NCBI GenBank assembly: GCA_965196605.1
Contig: CBDAKK010000001.1
Location: 62,001-126,000 of the forward strand
Direction: 5' to 3'
DNA length: 64,000 nt
Source of the DNA: CBDAKK01 sp965196605
GTDB taxonomy: Bacteria; Spirochaetota; Spirochaetia; WTKD01; G963693115
The position numbers and the translations under genes are program-made. The number at the start of each line of letters is the position of its first letter. Position 1 is the first letter of the stretch. The notes below the pieces were generated by a model. The model was not told the DNA's origin. It made no database searches and saw only the letters and a program-made list of their open reading frames with translations. Shown here piece after piece: positions 27,520 through 37,092 of the stretch.

Positions 27520-28536
27520 ATGAAAAGCACTATGGATGAAGAAAACTACGCCCTAGAGATGAAAGACCTATCGGTGTCTTTTGATACCGTGCGCGGCGAA
27601 ATACAAGCGGTGCAAAACCTATCACTGTCAATACGCTATTGAGAAGTATTTGCCTTAGTTGGTGAATCAGGTTGTGGAAAATCCGTTACTGCGCAAACCA
27701 TCAACCGCATCATTCCTCAACCCCCCGGTAGAATAAAAACAGGGGCAATTTACTTTGAGGGGCAAGACTTACTAGCATGCAGCGCAAAAGAGTTGCACGC
27801 CATTCGAGGCACGCGTATTTCCATGATTTTTCAAGAACCCATGACGTCCCTCAACCCGCTTTTTACCATTGGAAAACAAATTAGCGCAGTCTTTTTAGAA
27901 CACACAAGCATGTCAAAAAAAGAAGCCCATGAAAAAAGCATTGGCTTATTAGAAGCTGTCCAGCTCCCAGAACCACATAAGCAAATGCACCAATACCCGC
28001 ACCAAATTTCAGGGGGCATGCAACAACGCGTTATGATAGCAATGGCACTCGCCTCCCCCGACCCCTGCCTGCTTATTGCAGATGAACCCACTACCGCATT
28101 GGACGCGACAACCCAAATTCAAATTCTCTCTTTATTACAAAAACTACAAAGGGAAAACAACTTATCAATTTTGCTTATAACACACGACATGGGCCTTGTT
28201 GCGCACTACGCAGACCGAGTAGCCGTGATGTACGCGGGCAGAAAAGTAGAAGAAGGCAGCGTTGCAGAAGTCTTTGCGAAGCCCAGTCACCCCTACACCA
28301 AAGGGCTGCTCGCATCTTTACCGAGAAGTTCCGCAAACATACAGAACAACGCGCGGTGACTACAGTCCATAGAAGGTTCAATCCCCGACCTGCGCAGCAT
28401 TGGCAAGGCTTGCCCCTTTTACTCACGCTGTGACGTACGCACCCAAATATGCCAAACAGCATTTCCACAAACTACGAGACTCTCTCAGTCACATGCACTG
28501 TGGTGTTACAATGCATTGGAGGCTAGGCATGAGTAA
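27520..28536 (+). pseudogene. oppD: Oligopeptide ABC transporter ATPase D, two in-frame TGA codons
   Basis: The frame from ATG 27520 to TAA 28534-28536 encodes a complete OppD-like ATPase of 338 codons apart from two TGA codons. One is at 27640-27642, just before the Walker A motif ALVGESGCGKSV, where relatives have Gly. The other is at 28357-28359, just before LQSIEGSIPDL. Between them the ABC domain is intact: MIFQEPMTSLNPLF, HQISGGMQQRVMIAMAL, LLIADEPTTALD and the switch His (LLITHDMG). After the second stop the C-terminal ACPFYSRCDVRTQICQ region is intact. Each TGA can be explained by one base change. Other genes here end in TGA, so recoding is unlikely. Confidence 0.88.
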
Positions 28537-29497
28537 AGACGCACCTATACTGGAAGTACAAAATATTAAAAAACACTTTTCCATAAAAACAGAACAAGGC
28601 TTAGAAACGCTCAAGGCCCTTGACGGGGTTTCGTTTACGCTACAACAAGGTGAAACCTTGGGCATTGTAGGAGAGTCAGGCTCAGGCAAGTCCACCTTAG
28701 GAAAAACGCTACTACGCTTGCACCCTCACACCAGCGGCGCTGTCTTGTTTAAGGGGGAAAGCGTGTTTGAAAAAAACGCCGAGCAAATGCAAGCCTTTAG
28801 AAGACAAACGCAAATGATATTTCAAAACCCCTTTGCCTCCCTTAACCCACGCAAACGTATTGCAAACATACTCAAACAACCCTTTAAAATTCACGGCCAA
28901 GCGGTGAATGACGAAACCATAGACAAGCTCTTGGAAGCAGTTTCCATACCCCTACGCTATCAAAAACGCTATCCACATCAGTTTTCCGGCGGCCAACGGC
29001 AACGCATAAACATTGCCCGCGCCATTGCCCTGCGTCCCGACCTCATTGTTTGTGATGAGGCAGTCTCGGCACTAGACGTGTCAGTGCAAGCGCAAATTAT
29101 AAACTTGCTCTTGGACTTAAAGGACGAACATAGTTTAACCTATTTGTTTATATCACATGACTTGTCCGTCGTTGGCTTTATAGCCGACACGGTATGCGTG
29201 ATGTACCTCGGTAGCGTGGTAGAATACGCACCCAAACAAGAATTATTTTCTAGCCCCAAACACCCCTACACGCAAATACTCATGGAGTCACACTTATCAC
29301 CGGTTGCTCAGGACAAAAAAGAAACACAACGCCTACAGAAAATTGTAAGGGGTGAAATCCCTTCGCCGCTTAACAAGCCGCGCGGCTGCCCATTTCACAC
29401 GCGCTGCCCCAAGGCCATGAAGCAATGCTCAGAAGTAGCGCCCGTACTCAAAGAACACGAAGCGGGCAACTTTGTAGCGTGCCATTTGTACGGCTGA
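28529..29497 (+). CDS. oppF: Oligopeptide ABC transporter ATPase F
   Basis: ATP-binding subunit of 322 residues. Walker A GESGSGKSTLGKTLL, Q-loop MIFQNPFASLNPRK, signature QFSGGQRQRINIARAIAL, Walker B LIVCDEAVSALDVS, switch LFISHDLS, and the C-terminal oligopeptide-type domain with the Cys cluster GCPFHTRCPKAMKQC (the region that binds an iron-sulfur cluster in some members). The ATG at 28529 overlaps the oppD stop (ATGAGTAA), so translation is probably coupled to oppD; the upstream nonsense codons may therefore reduce its expression. An open frame extends upstream to 28400 but belongs to oppD in another frame. Confidence 0.93.
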   Translation: MSKDAPILEVQNIKKHFSIKTEQGLETLKALDGVSFTLQQGETLGIVGESGSGKSTLGKTLLRLHPHTSGAVLFKGESVFEKNAEQMQAFRRQTQMIFQNPFASLNPRKRIANILKQPFKIHGQAVNDETIDKLLEAVSIPLRYQKRYPHQFSGGQRQRINIARAIALRPDLIVCDEAVSALDVSVQAQIINLLLDLKDEHSLTYLFISHDLSVVGFIADTVCVMYLGSVVEYAPKQELFSSPKHPYTQILMESHLSPVAQDKKETQRLQKIVRGEIPSPLNKPRGCPFHTRCPKAMKQCSEVAPVLKEHEAGNFVACHLYG

Positions 29498-29511
29498 TAA
29501 TAACGCAACAA

Positions 29512-30018
29512 TTACAAAAGCATGTCTTGATACACGCTCGTCTCACCCGTTGTTTTCACATGGCAATTCTCAATAACACGGGCACCAACGGCTTTTTCAT
29601 AAAAGGCGCGCGGCCCCGCTCCGCCTATTATGCCGTAGGCATAGCCCAACTCGCGCAAGGCTTCCATGCAGCGCAACAAAAGCACCGTCCCAATATTTTG
29701 ACCGCGCGCGCTTTCTAGCACCCCCGTAGGCCCATAAAAACCCCGCGCCGTACTCTCTATGCACGCAAAGCCTAGCAGCTGCTTGTGTTGCGTAGCCACA
29801 AAACACCCAATGGGCAGCCGTGCAAACGCAACCTCCACCTCACTTGCCCACGAAGCCGTAAAATGAGTTTCAACCCATGCGCTTACAATATGCTTTTCAT
29901 AGGCGCGCGCCTTACGCACAATAATTTCGCGCTCCGCACACGCATCATACACGCGCTGTGAATCTGGAAGATTGTATAAGTTCACAATCATATCAACGTT
30001 TTTTTTCTCCGCCGCCAT
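29512..30018 (-). CDS. GNAT-family N-acetyltransferase
   Basis: A 168-residue protein with the acetyl-CoA-binding pattern of GNAT enzymes: YGPTGVLESARGQNIGTVLLLRCMEALRELG, where RGQNIG corresponds to the R/Q-x-x-G-x-G/A phosphate loop (the last Gly shifted), then AYGIIGGAGPRAFYEKAVGARV as the final core helix and strand. The substrate is unknown. AGGAGG lies 6 bases before the ATG. It is the last gene of the minus-strand sugar locus, 32 bases after a sugar permease, so it may acetylate a sugar-derived amine; that is speculation from position. Confidence 0.8.
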   Translation of the reverse strand: MAAEKKNVDMIVNLYNLPDSQRVYDACAEREIIVRKARAYEKHIVSAWVETHFTASWASEVEVAFARLPIGCFVATQHKQLLGFACIESTARGFYGPTGVLESARGQNIGTVLLLRCMEALRELGYAYGIIGGAGPRAFYEKAVGARVIENCHVKTTGETSVYQDMLL

Positions 30019-30050
30019 AATAGCCTCCTGTTACAAACACACGCCTTTTG

Positions 30051-30899
30051 TTATTCTTTTAAAGCGCCCGCAGACACACCCGCAACAATATGCTTATAAC
30101 AAAAAACATAGAACAGCAAAATGGGCACAATACCAATAACAAGCGTTGCAAAAAGCAAGCCAAAATTTCGCGCCATGCCTCCCGCAAAGGCATTAATACC
30201 CACGGGCAGCGAGCGCAGTGAAACCTTGCTTGTGAGTACAAAGACAAACGCAAATTCATTCCAGTTTGCCAAAAACGAGAAGACAAACATGGTAGAGACT
30301 ATGGGGCGCGAAATAGGAATAATGACTTTATGCAACACCGCAAAATGCCCCGCCCCGTCCATAAGCGCCGCCTCTGTCAATGACTTTGGCAAGCCTTTTA
30401 TAAAACTGGAAGCAAGATAGACGAGAAAGGGCATGCCAAACGCAACGTAGGGCAGTATGACCCCAAGGCGCGTGTCGGCAATACCGAGCTTGGTCTCCAT
30501 AATAAAAAGCGGCACCAAGACGGCATGCACCGTAATAAGAAGGCCAAGCAGAAAAAACGAATAGAGTATTTTTGAAATAGCGTAGGAAAAAGAATGAAGT
30601 GCATAACCCACAGACATGGCCAAGTACACAGTTATTGAACTTGCCACAAGCGAATAAAAAACACTATTGAGAAGATAGACCCCAAGATTACCGAATTTCC
30701 ACGCATTGACAAAGTTGGTAAAGGCTATGCCCTTTGGTAAGGCAAAGACATTCTTTATTATTTCGACATGGGGCTTAAAAGCAGAATAAAAAAGCCATAT
30801 CAGCGGCGCAAGCGTTAAAAACGCAAAAGCGATGAACACCACATAAAAAGCATAACGCGTAACCCTACTCAAAAAATTACGCTTATGAGCAATAAGCAT
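30051..30899 (-). CDS. Carbohydrate ABC transporter permease (MalG type)
   Basis: Inner-membrane permease of 282 residues with six hydrophobic segments and the EAA loop EAALMDGAGHFAVLHKVIIP typical of the CUT1 sugar importers. N-terminal marks are FLTLAPLIWLFYSAFKP and LPKGIAFTNFVNAW. The ATG at 30899 is preferred because GGGGAGG lies just upstream; an in-frame ATG at 30917 overlaps the stop of the previous gene. It pairs with the MalF-type permease next to it. No ATPase is encoded in the locus, so a shared MsmX/MalK-type ATPase elsewhere is expected. Confidence 0.92.
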   Translation of the reverse strand: MLIAHKRNFLSRVTRYAFYVVFIAFAFLTLAPLIWLFYSAFKPHVEIIKNVFALPKGIAFTNFVNAWKFGNLGVYLLNSVFYSLVASSITVYLAMSVGYALHSFSYAISKILYSFFLLGLLITVHAVLVPLFIMETKLGIADTRLGVILPYVAFGMPFLVYLASSFIKGLPKSLTEAALMDGAGHFAVLHKVIIPISRPIVSTMFVFSFLANWNEFAFVFVLTSKVSLRSLPVGINAFAGGMARNFGLLFATLVIGIVPILLFYVFCYKHIVAGVSAGALKE

Positions 30900-30909
30900 A
30901 TGACCTCCC

Positions 30910-31830
30910 CTACTCATATTTTTTATTCACAAACCTAAACAGCAGTTGCACACACAAAATGAGCACTACACTGATGCCTATCATCACGGTAGAAATTGCA
31001 TTACCGAAGCCATAATTGTAATAACGAAAGGTTTGAAAATACATATAAATAGACATGACCTCGGTATAATGCGCAGGCCCGCCACCCGTCATGGCAATAA
31101 TAAGGTCAAAACTCTTAAGGCTCCCCGCAATAGCAAAAATCGTTGTAGTAAACACCACAACTCTCATTTGCGGCAAGACTACACCCGTCATAATGCGATA
31201 TTCCGAAGCACCCTCTAACAAAGCAGCCTCTATTTGAGCATGGGGTATTTTTTGCATGTTGGCTACAAAAATAATTACGTAAATACCCGTATACATCCAC
31301 AGCATCACAAACAACACAGGAACTATTGCATACTGCTTGTTTTCAAAAACACGCACCACATAGGTAGGATTGCCCGTGAGAATGCGTATTAAAGAAGTAA
31401 ATAGACCCCCCGGGGCAAAAATTTGATTCCACAAAATAGCGACAATGACCGCAGAAATAGCAATGGGCAGAAAAATCATCGCTTGAAAAAACTGCACCCC
31501 ACGTATCATCTTTCTGTGTATGATATATGCGAACATCAAGCCAAGGGGTAATTGCCCAAAAACCGAGATGAGCATAATGAGCACGTTGTTTCTCACGCCA
31601 TGCAAAAAAACAGGGTCGGCAAACAATTTTTTGTAGTTGCTCAAGCCCACAAACACGGCAGCGCCACTACCCGACCATTGCGTAAAGCTAAAATACACAC
31701 TAAAGAATATAGGAAATATAACAATGGCAGAATACACAAACAAACCAGGACCCATGAGAAGCCCATAGCTTATTTTGTCTTTTATGGTTTTAGAGCGCAC
31801 CATGGAAAGCGCTGCCATAGCCTTGTTCAT
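30910..31830 (-). CDS. Carbohydrate ABC transporter permease (MalF type)
   Basis: Permease partner of 306 residues. It has six hydrophobic segments, beginning YGLLMGPGLFVYSAIVIFPI and then FFSVYFSFTQWSGSG, with the EAA loop EAALLEGASEYRIMTGVVLPQ and the common end stretch MTGGGPAHYTEVMSIYMYFQ. Its stop overlaps the upstream ATG of the next permease. It is 49 bases downstream of a sugar-binding lipoprotein. The genes for two binding proteins, two permeases and several glycan-cleaving enzymes are in one direction, so the import substrate is probably an oligosaccharide released by those enzymes. Confidence 0.92.
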   Translation of the reverse strand: MNKAMAALSMVRSKTIKDKISYGLLMGPGLFVYSAIVIFPIFFSVYFSFTQWSGSGAAVFVGLSNYKKLFADPVFLHGVRNNVLIMLISVFGQLPLGLMFAYIIHRKMIRGVQFFQAMIFLPIAISAVIVAILWNQIFAPGGLFTSLIRILTGNPTYVVRVFENKQYAIVPVLFVMLWMYTGIYVIIFVANMQKIPHAQIEAALLEGASEYRIMTGVVLPQMRVVVFTTTIFAIAGSLKSFDLIIAMTGGGPAHYTEVMSIYMYFQTFRYYNYGFGNAISTVMIGISVVLILCVQLLFRFVNKKYE

Positions 31831-31879
31831 AATCTACCTAGCCTCCCTCGCGCATTTTTAACCATGCTCATGTTTTAGT

Positions 31880-33178
31880 TTACTGAGTCCTACCACTATC
31901 ATGCTCCGCAACCCATTGTTCGTACTTCTCAGCAAGCTCCTGTGGACTCATGCTACCAAGCATCATCTCTTGCAAGCCCGTGTTTAAAACCCCAACACCC
32001 TCAGCATCCATCACATCATCAAGCACATACCCGCCCGGAGTGTTCGCTATAAACGCCCCAAGCTTTTTTGTTAAAACAGGAGCGGTATCGGGTATAGGCA
32101 ATGCATATGCAGGCACAACCCCTTGTTTTATTTTGATGTTTGCGCCTCTAGGCCCGGAATAAAACCAAATCCATTTCCACGCCGCTTCTGCCTTTTCACC
32201 CTCTAAGTTTGCATTCATACCATAACCCGTACCGGGCACTATGGCCGTAGAATTGGCCTGTCCCCGCTCATTGGGGAGCTTTGGAAACACATTATACGCA
32301 ATTGCTTCTCGCAACTCTTCAGAAGCCTCGACTTCCAAGGTATTCGTAGCCCACCCGCCATCTATAAAGTACACCGCTCGTTCCGTCACAAAGTCAGTAA
32401 GCGCCCTACCATACTCCGCTTGATTGATGCCGGGACTAAAAAGTCCCGCATCATGTATTCTTTTAATAACAGCAAGCGCCTCTACAAACTCCTCATCAGT
32501 AAATGAAACTTTTCCTATCTTTGCATCTTCTACCCACGCTCTACCAGCAGTGCGCTCTACCAAAGCACTCAATAACATTGACTGCATTTCCCACTTGTCT
32601 TTGTTATCCATAGCTATGGGAATGTAACCCGCCTTACGAATAACCTCCCCTTGTTCTATGAGTTCCTCCAAGGTTTCGGGATACGCAAGTCCCAGTTCTT
32701 CCAAAAGGCGTGTGTTCGTATACATAACATGGGTTACAGTAATTCTTTCAGGCAACTCATAAATCTCGCCATTCTCACCTTGCGCGGCCAAGGTAGCAGG
32801 ATGAAATTCATGCACATAAGGTTCGAGCCATGGGCGCAAATCCTTAATTTTTCCCGATCCCGTAACGTTACCCGTGCGCTTACCCGGCCACAAGGTTAAA
32901 ACATCCGGCAGCTGACCTGAGGTATTCATGGCTTGAAGCTTGTTATGAAAGGGCTCACCCGATAAATAATCAAACTCAAGCTTGATATCAGGATGCGTTT
33001 CTTCAAATGTAGCGACTATCTTGTCAAAGCTTTGAGCATCAGCTGTGTTCGCTCTATCGAGGTAGACAAGTACTTTCAAAGTAATTCCATCCTCCTCTTG
33101 CTTCTCTTTTGAACATGCGCCCAAAAGTAGCACCACCAATAATAACGCTACCACCGAGTAGCCCTTATATAATTTCAT
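31880..33178 (-). CDS. Sugar-binding lipoprotein, copy 2
   Basis: Family-1 extracellular solute-binding protein, 432 residues, lipid-anchored: signal peptide with lipobox LLLGAC, then SKEKQEEDG. Core motifs include FEETHPDIKLEFDYLSGEPFHNKLQAM and LPDVLTLWPGKRTGNV. It is a tandem duplicate of 33252-34559: by eye nearly nine residues in ten are identical, including the signal peptide. Differences cluster at about residues 43-50, 101-107, 222-227 and 278-292, which may be at or near the ligand cleft. The upstream leader with CGCCTCCTGTATA is duplicated too. It sits nearest the permeases. Confidence 0.93.
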   Translation of the reverse strand: MKLYKGYSVVALLLVVLLLGACSKEKQEEDGITLKVLVYLDRANTADAQSFDKIVATFEETHPDIKLEFDYLSGEPFHNKLQAMNTSGQLPDVLTLWPGKRTGNVTGSGKIKDLRPWLEPYVHEFHPATLAAQGENGEIYELPERITVTHVMYTNTRLLEELGLAYPETLEELIEQGEVIRKAGYIPIAMDNKDKWEMQSMLLSALVERTAGRAWVEDAKIGKVSFTDEEFVEALAVIKRIHDAGLFSPGINQAEYGRALTDFVTERAVYFIDGGWATNTLEVEASEELREAIAYNVFPKLPNERGQANSTAIVPGTGYGMNANLEGEKAEAAWKWIWFYSGPRGANIKIKQGVVPAYALPIPDTAPVLTKKLGAFIANTPGGYVLDDVMDAEGVGVLNTGLQEMMLGSMSPQELAEKYEQWVAEHDSGRTQ

Positions 33179-33251
33179 ATACGCCTCCTGTATATCTTAT
33201 ATATTTATATGTATGTAATCCTGAGCCCTTTGCACCATTCTTTAACAAGCC

Positions 33252-34559
33252 CTACTTACTTACATTACGTCTGCCACTATCATGTTCTGCAACCCATGCT
33301 TCGTACTTCTCAGCAAGTTCCTGTGGGCTTATGCTACCAAGCATCATTTCTTGCAAGCCCGTGTTTAAAACTCCAATGCCCTCGGCATCCATAACATCAT
33401 CAAGCACATACCCACCCTGTGTATTTGCTATAAACGCCCCGAGTTTTTTTGTCAAAACAGGAGCAGTATCGGGCATAGGCAATGCATACGCAGGCACAAC
33501 TCCCTCTTCTATTTTGATTTTTGAACCTCTAGGCCCGGAATAAAACCAAATCCACTTCCACGCCGCTTCCGCCTTTTCACCCTCTAAGTTTGCATTCATG
33601 CCATAACCCGTACCGGGCACTATTGCCGTAGAATTGGCCTGCCCTCGCTCATTGGGGAGCTGTGGAAACACATTATACGCAATTGCCTCTCGCAACCCTT
33701 CAGAAGCCTCGAGTTCCAAATTGGTCGTACGCCACTCCCCGTCTATGAAATACACCGCCCTTTCCGTCACAAAGTCACTAAGTGCCCTACCATACTCGGC
33801 TTGATTAATGCCGGGACTAAAAAGTTCCGCATCATGTATTCTTTTAATAACAGCAAGCGCCTCGACAAACTCCTCATCGGTAAATGAAGCCCTTCCCGTT
33901 CGTGCATCTTCTACCCACACTCTACCAGCAGTGCGTTCAACCAAAGCACTCAACAAGGTTGACTGCATTTGCCACCTGTCCTTGTTGTCCATAGCAATAG
34001 GAATGTAGCCCGCCTTACGAATAACTTCCCCTTGTGCTATGAGTTCCTCAAAGGTTTTGGGATACGTAAGCCCAAGTTCTTCCAAAAGGCGTGTGTTCGT
34101 ATACATAATATGCGTAGCCGTAATCTTTTCAGGCAACTCGTAAATCTCGCCATTCTCACCTTGCGCAACCAAGGTAGCAGGATGAAATTCATGCACATAA
34201 GATTCGAGCCATGGGCGCAAGTCCTTAATCTTTCCCGCTGCCCTAACATTACCCGTACGCTTACCCGGCCACAAGGTTAAAACATCCGGCAACTGATCTG
34301 AGGTATTCATGGCTTGAAGCTTGTTATGAAAGGGCTCACCAGTCAAATAATCAAACTCAAGCTTAATGTCAGGATGCGCTTCTTCAAACGCCGCGACTAT
34401 CTTATCAAAACTTCGAGAATCACCCTCGTCAGACCTATCGAGGTAGACAAATACCTTCAAGGTAAGTTTCCCATCCTCTTGCTTCTCTTTTGAACATACA
34501 CCCAAAAGTAGCACCACCAATAACAACGCCACGACTGAGTAGCCCTTATATAATTTCAT
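33252..34559 (-). CDS. Sugar-binding lipoprotein, copy 1
   Basis: Paralogue of the next gene, 435 residues, lipobox LLLGVC, same fold (FEEAHPDIKLEFDYLTGEPFHNKLQAM, LPDVLTLWPGKRTGNV). Both copies appear intact and both keep the ribosome site, so both are probably expressed. The C-terminus differs in the last few residues (SGRRNVSK rather than SGRTQ). The copy lies directly downstream of the PL8 lyase gene, 82 bases after its stop. Two similar binding proteins feeding one permease pair could widen the substrate range, which is inference. Confidence 0.93.
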   Translation of the reverse strand: MKLYKGYSVVALLLVVLLLGVCSKEKQEDGKLTLKVFVYLDRSDEGDSRSFDKIVAAFEEAHPDIKLEFDYLTGEPFHNKLQAMNTSDQLPDVLTLWPGKRTGNVRAAGKIKDLRPWLESYVHEFHPATLVAQGENGEIYELPEKITATHIMYTNTRLLEELGLTYPKTFEELIAQGEVIRKAGYIPIAMDNKDRWQMQSTLLSALVERTAGRVWVEDARTGRASFTDEEFVEALAVIKRIHDAELFSPGINQAEYGRALSDFVTERAVYFIDGEWRTTNLELEASEGLREAIAYNVFPQLPNERGQANSTAIVPGTGYGMNANLEGEKAEAAWKWIWFYSGPRGSKIKIEEGVVPAYALPMPDTAPVLTKKLGAFIANTQGGYVLDDVMDAEGIGVLNTGLQEMMLGSISPQELAEKYEAWVAEHDSGRRNVSK

Positions 34560-34641
34560 ATACGCCTCCTGTATACCTTATATATTTACGTAACCCAAAG
34601 GTTACGCCACTTAATTTTTAATACAACGCGCAAGCATACTA

Positions 34642-37050
34642 CTAAAACTTCACAGTAAACACATATCCACGCCCCTTAAGATGAAACACATCAATGTCAA
34701 GCCTGTGCAAACTCACCTGCGTTACTCTTCCCTTGGGATCCTTCAATGAAAGCACGGGCTGCTTAAAAGCTATGGAAAGCTTAGCCTGCTTTTGAAGCGG
34801 GTCGGCAAGCGCAACCTTCAAACCCTCAGAGTCTTTCTGTAGCATAATGCTCATTTTGTTATACGTGGTAACCAAACCATCCAAGCTTGTATCCTTATCA
34901 ACCCAAACATTCGCAGCCAATACGTCAAGCACAGTGTCCTTCACAACATGAGCGCTCCCGTCATTTTGTACAACCACAATATTAGGCTTCTTTGCATAGG
35001 CTTCAAGCTCCTTACCTGTGAGGTTAGGCAACAAGGCATAAGCATAACTCGCACCAATCTTATGCTGAATCTCTGCGCTGAAAAAAGAAGCGCTTACAGC
35101 CCCCGTGCCCGTACCAATATCACTCCAATCACCCGTGCGTTTTTCGCGTTTTAGCACAATATCTGCAGGAGCAAGCAACACATAATTCACATCGGCGTTG
35201 GCAAGCTTTGTGCTACGAATACTAAAGGTCGACATAGCTTGTGCTTGAAAGGCCTTCTTTGCTCCATCACTATCAGCCTACTGCCAATGCTTACCATCAA
35301 CATACACCTGAGCATTATCGCGCCTTGGCAACTTACGGTTAGCAACAACACTCACAGGGTCACCCACGCCATTTGAAACAATATCAGAACCCAGCATCAC
35401 CACTTCATCATCAAACATAAAGTAAGACTTCTTAGCATTCAAGCTAGCACTTGCATTCACAAAGTCCATACCCACAACACCGTAGTCCCCAAGCTTGAGC
35501 GCACCAACCCAGTCCATAGCTTTTTTACGCCCGCCTTTTATTGCATTACGCTGTCCATCACACGGCGCTATAGCTTCATCAACAAGCGTTGTCCCCGCTA
35601 GCCTTTTGCTATCCACGACTGCCCAAAAATCACGGTAGCTATCAAGTTGCCCATTATACAGATAGGTCATCCCATCGCCAGTGTACCAGCCCTTACGGTT
35701 TTCATTGTTCATACATTCGTAGTTACCAACACGACTCGAATGCATCGCAAGACTAAACAACCACCCTTTACGCCTATGAACGACTCTATCCATGGAAGGA
35801 AAGCTAAAATGCCCAATAAGCTCAGGCCTCTCAACAATCTTCGTACTCCGAATAATTTCCAAGGCCTTTTGATAATTAACCACATTCTTGGTGGACGCAA
35901 AAAAATGCGTAGCATCATCCTTGCTCACCAAAGCCTTAAGCAAAGCCGTAAGGCGCTTTTTGTCCTCGGGCTGCGCGCCATCAATGTAATACACAAGAGA
36001 GCGCATTACGCTATGCCCAACGTCATGCCCCTGCTCGCTTGGACGAGATATGGCACGACCATTAACAAAATCAAGCATAGTCCCACGATACAAAAAAGGC
36101 TCGTAGCTTCGGAAGATAAGGGGGTATATTTCCCTCAAGGCGGAATTGCTTGCTTGCCAACGCGAACCCGCAACAAGACTCAGTTGCAAACCCAAACCAC
36201 CCAGCAACACATTACCATACGTGCCATTGTAGGCAATATCATAATGCTGAATAAAAGAACCATCCTTATAAAAGCCATCTGAACTCTCGACATATTGCAA
36301 GACCGCAGGCAGCGCACGTAATGCTTGTTTTACTTCGTCCTCATTCTCAGACAATATTCCGCGCAACAAAACAATCTGAGCATTGTCGGTACGGTTTCCA
36401 CCCGTAGACTCACGATACTTAGGGTTTGAAGAATGCTTTGCTCCTGCACCCGCACCCAAGTGCGTAGCCTCAGGGACAAAGTATTTTGTCGCCTTCACAT
36501 GCGCATCAATAAGCGACTTCGGCACATCATCAAAAATCAAGGTCAATGTATTATGCACATCTCGTGGTATGCCAAGCTCCCAGTGCCACCAATTACCCCA
36601 CTCCTCGACACCGTCTTTGTAATAATTCGTAACAAGAAAGGTCATGCCATCGACAATAGCAGTCAACAACTCCTCGTCATTCTCATAGGTTCCACCACGC
36701 AAACGATATGCCTTTGCCATGGTAAACAAGCGCTGGTACGAAGTGCGAATATGAGGACCTAAAGCCTTCTTTCCCACATCACTGGCGTTGTCTAAACCGA
36801 GGTCACTCCACAAACTAGCGCTACGCGCACCCCCAGTGAGCATGTTCTGCCAATGTTTTTTGGCATGCTTATTGGTGCTTTTCACCATGCTTTTCAAAGC
36901 ACCATCAAAGGGCTTGTTGGGACTACCGAGAAAATTCTCCGCCCAGCGCGCCCTCAAATTTCCAAATTCCTTTTTCACACCTTGTGCGCACAAGGAAACC
37001 GTTACCCCAAGCAAGGCACAAACAAGCCCTACTATTCTCACATATCTCAT
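34642..37050 (-). pseudogene. Polysaccharide lyase family 8 protein interrupted by TAG
   Basis: Exported lyase of the hyaluronate/chondroitin/xanthan lyase family, with signal peptide VCALLGVTVSLCAQG behind AGGAGG. Catalytic region: NWWHWELGIP (153-162), TGGNRTDN with likely Asn219, DGSFIQHYDIAYNGTYG with likely His269 and Tyr278, NGRAISR (Arg332, Arg336), then NNENRKGWYTGDG. An in-frame TAG at 35278-35280 follows DGKHWQ. The same frame then stays open for 212 codons to 34642 and encodes the expected C-terminal beta-sandwich (from ATG 35235 onward VNYVLLAPADIVLKREKRTG). Without the stop the protein would be 802 residues. The catalytic alpha-domain remains before the stop. A nonsense mutation, read-through or sequence error are all possible. 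Confidence 0.87.
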
Positions 37051-37092
37051 AAATCCTCCTAAAATATTTATTTCATACACATCTCAAACAAC

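Noticed and set aside
27640..28359. UGA recoded as a sense codon (selenocysteine or alternative code)
   Set aside because: dgt, thiolase, oppB, oppC and others end in TGA at the expected length, and OppD homologues have Gly/Arg, not Cys, at these places.
35278..35280. UAG read as pyrrolysine in the PL8 gene
   Set aside because: rpsT, fadJ and eno end normally in TAG, and no pyl gene is in the window.
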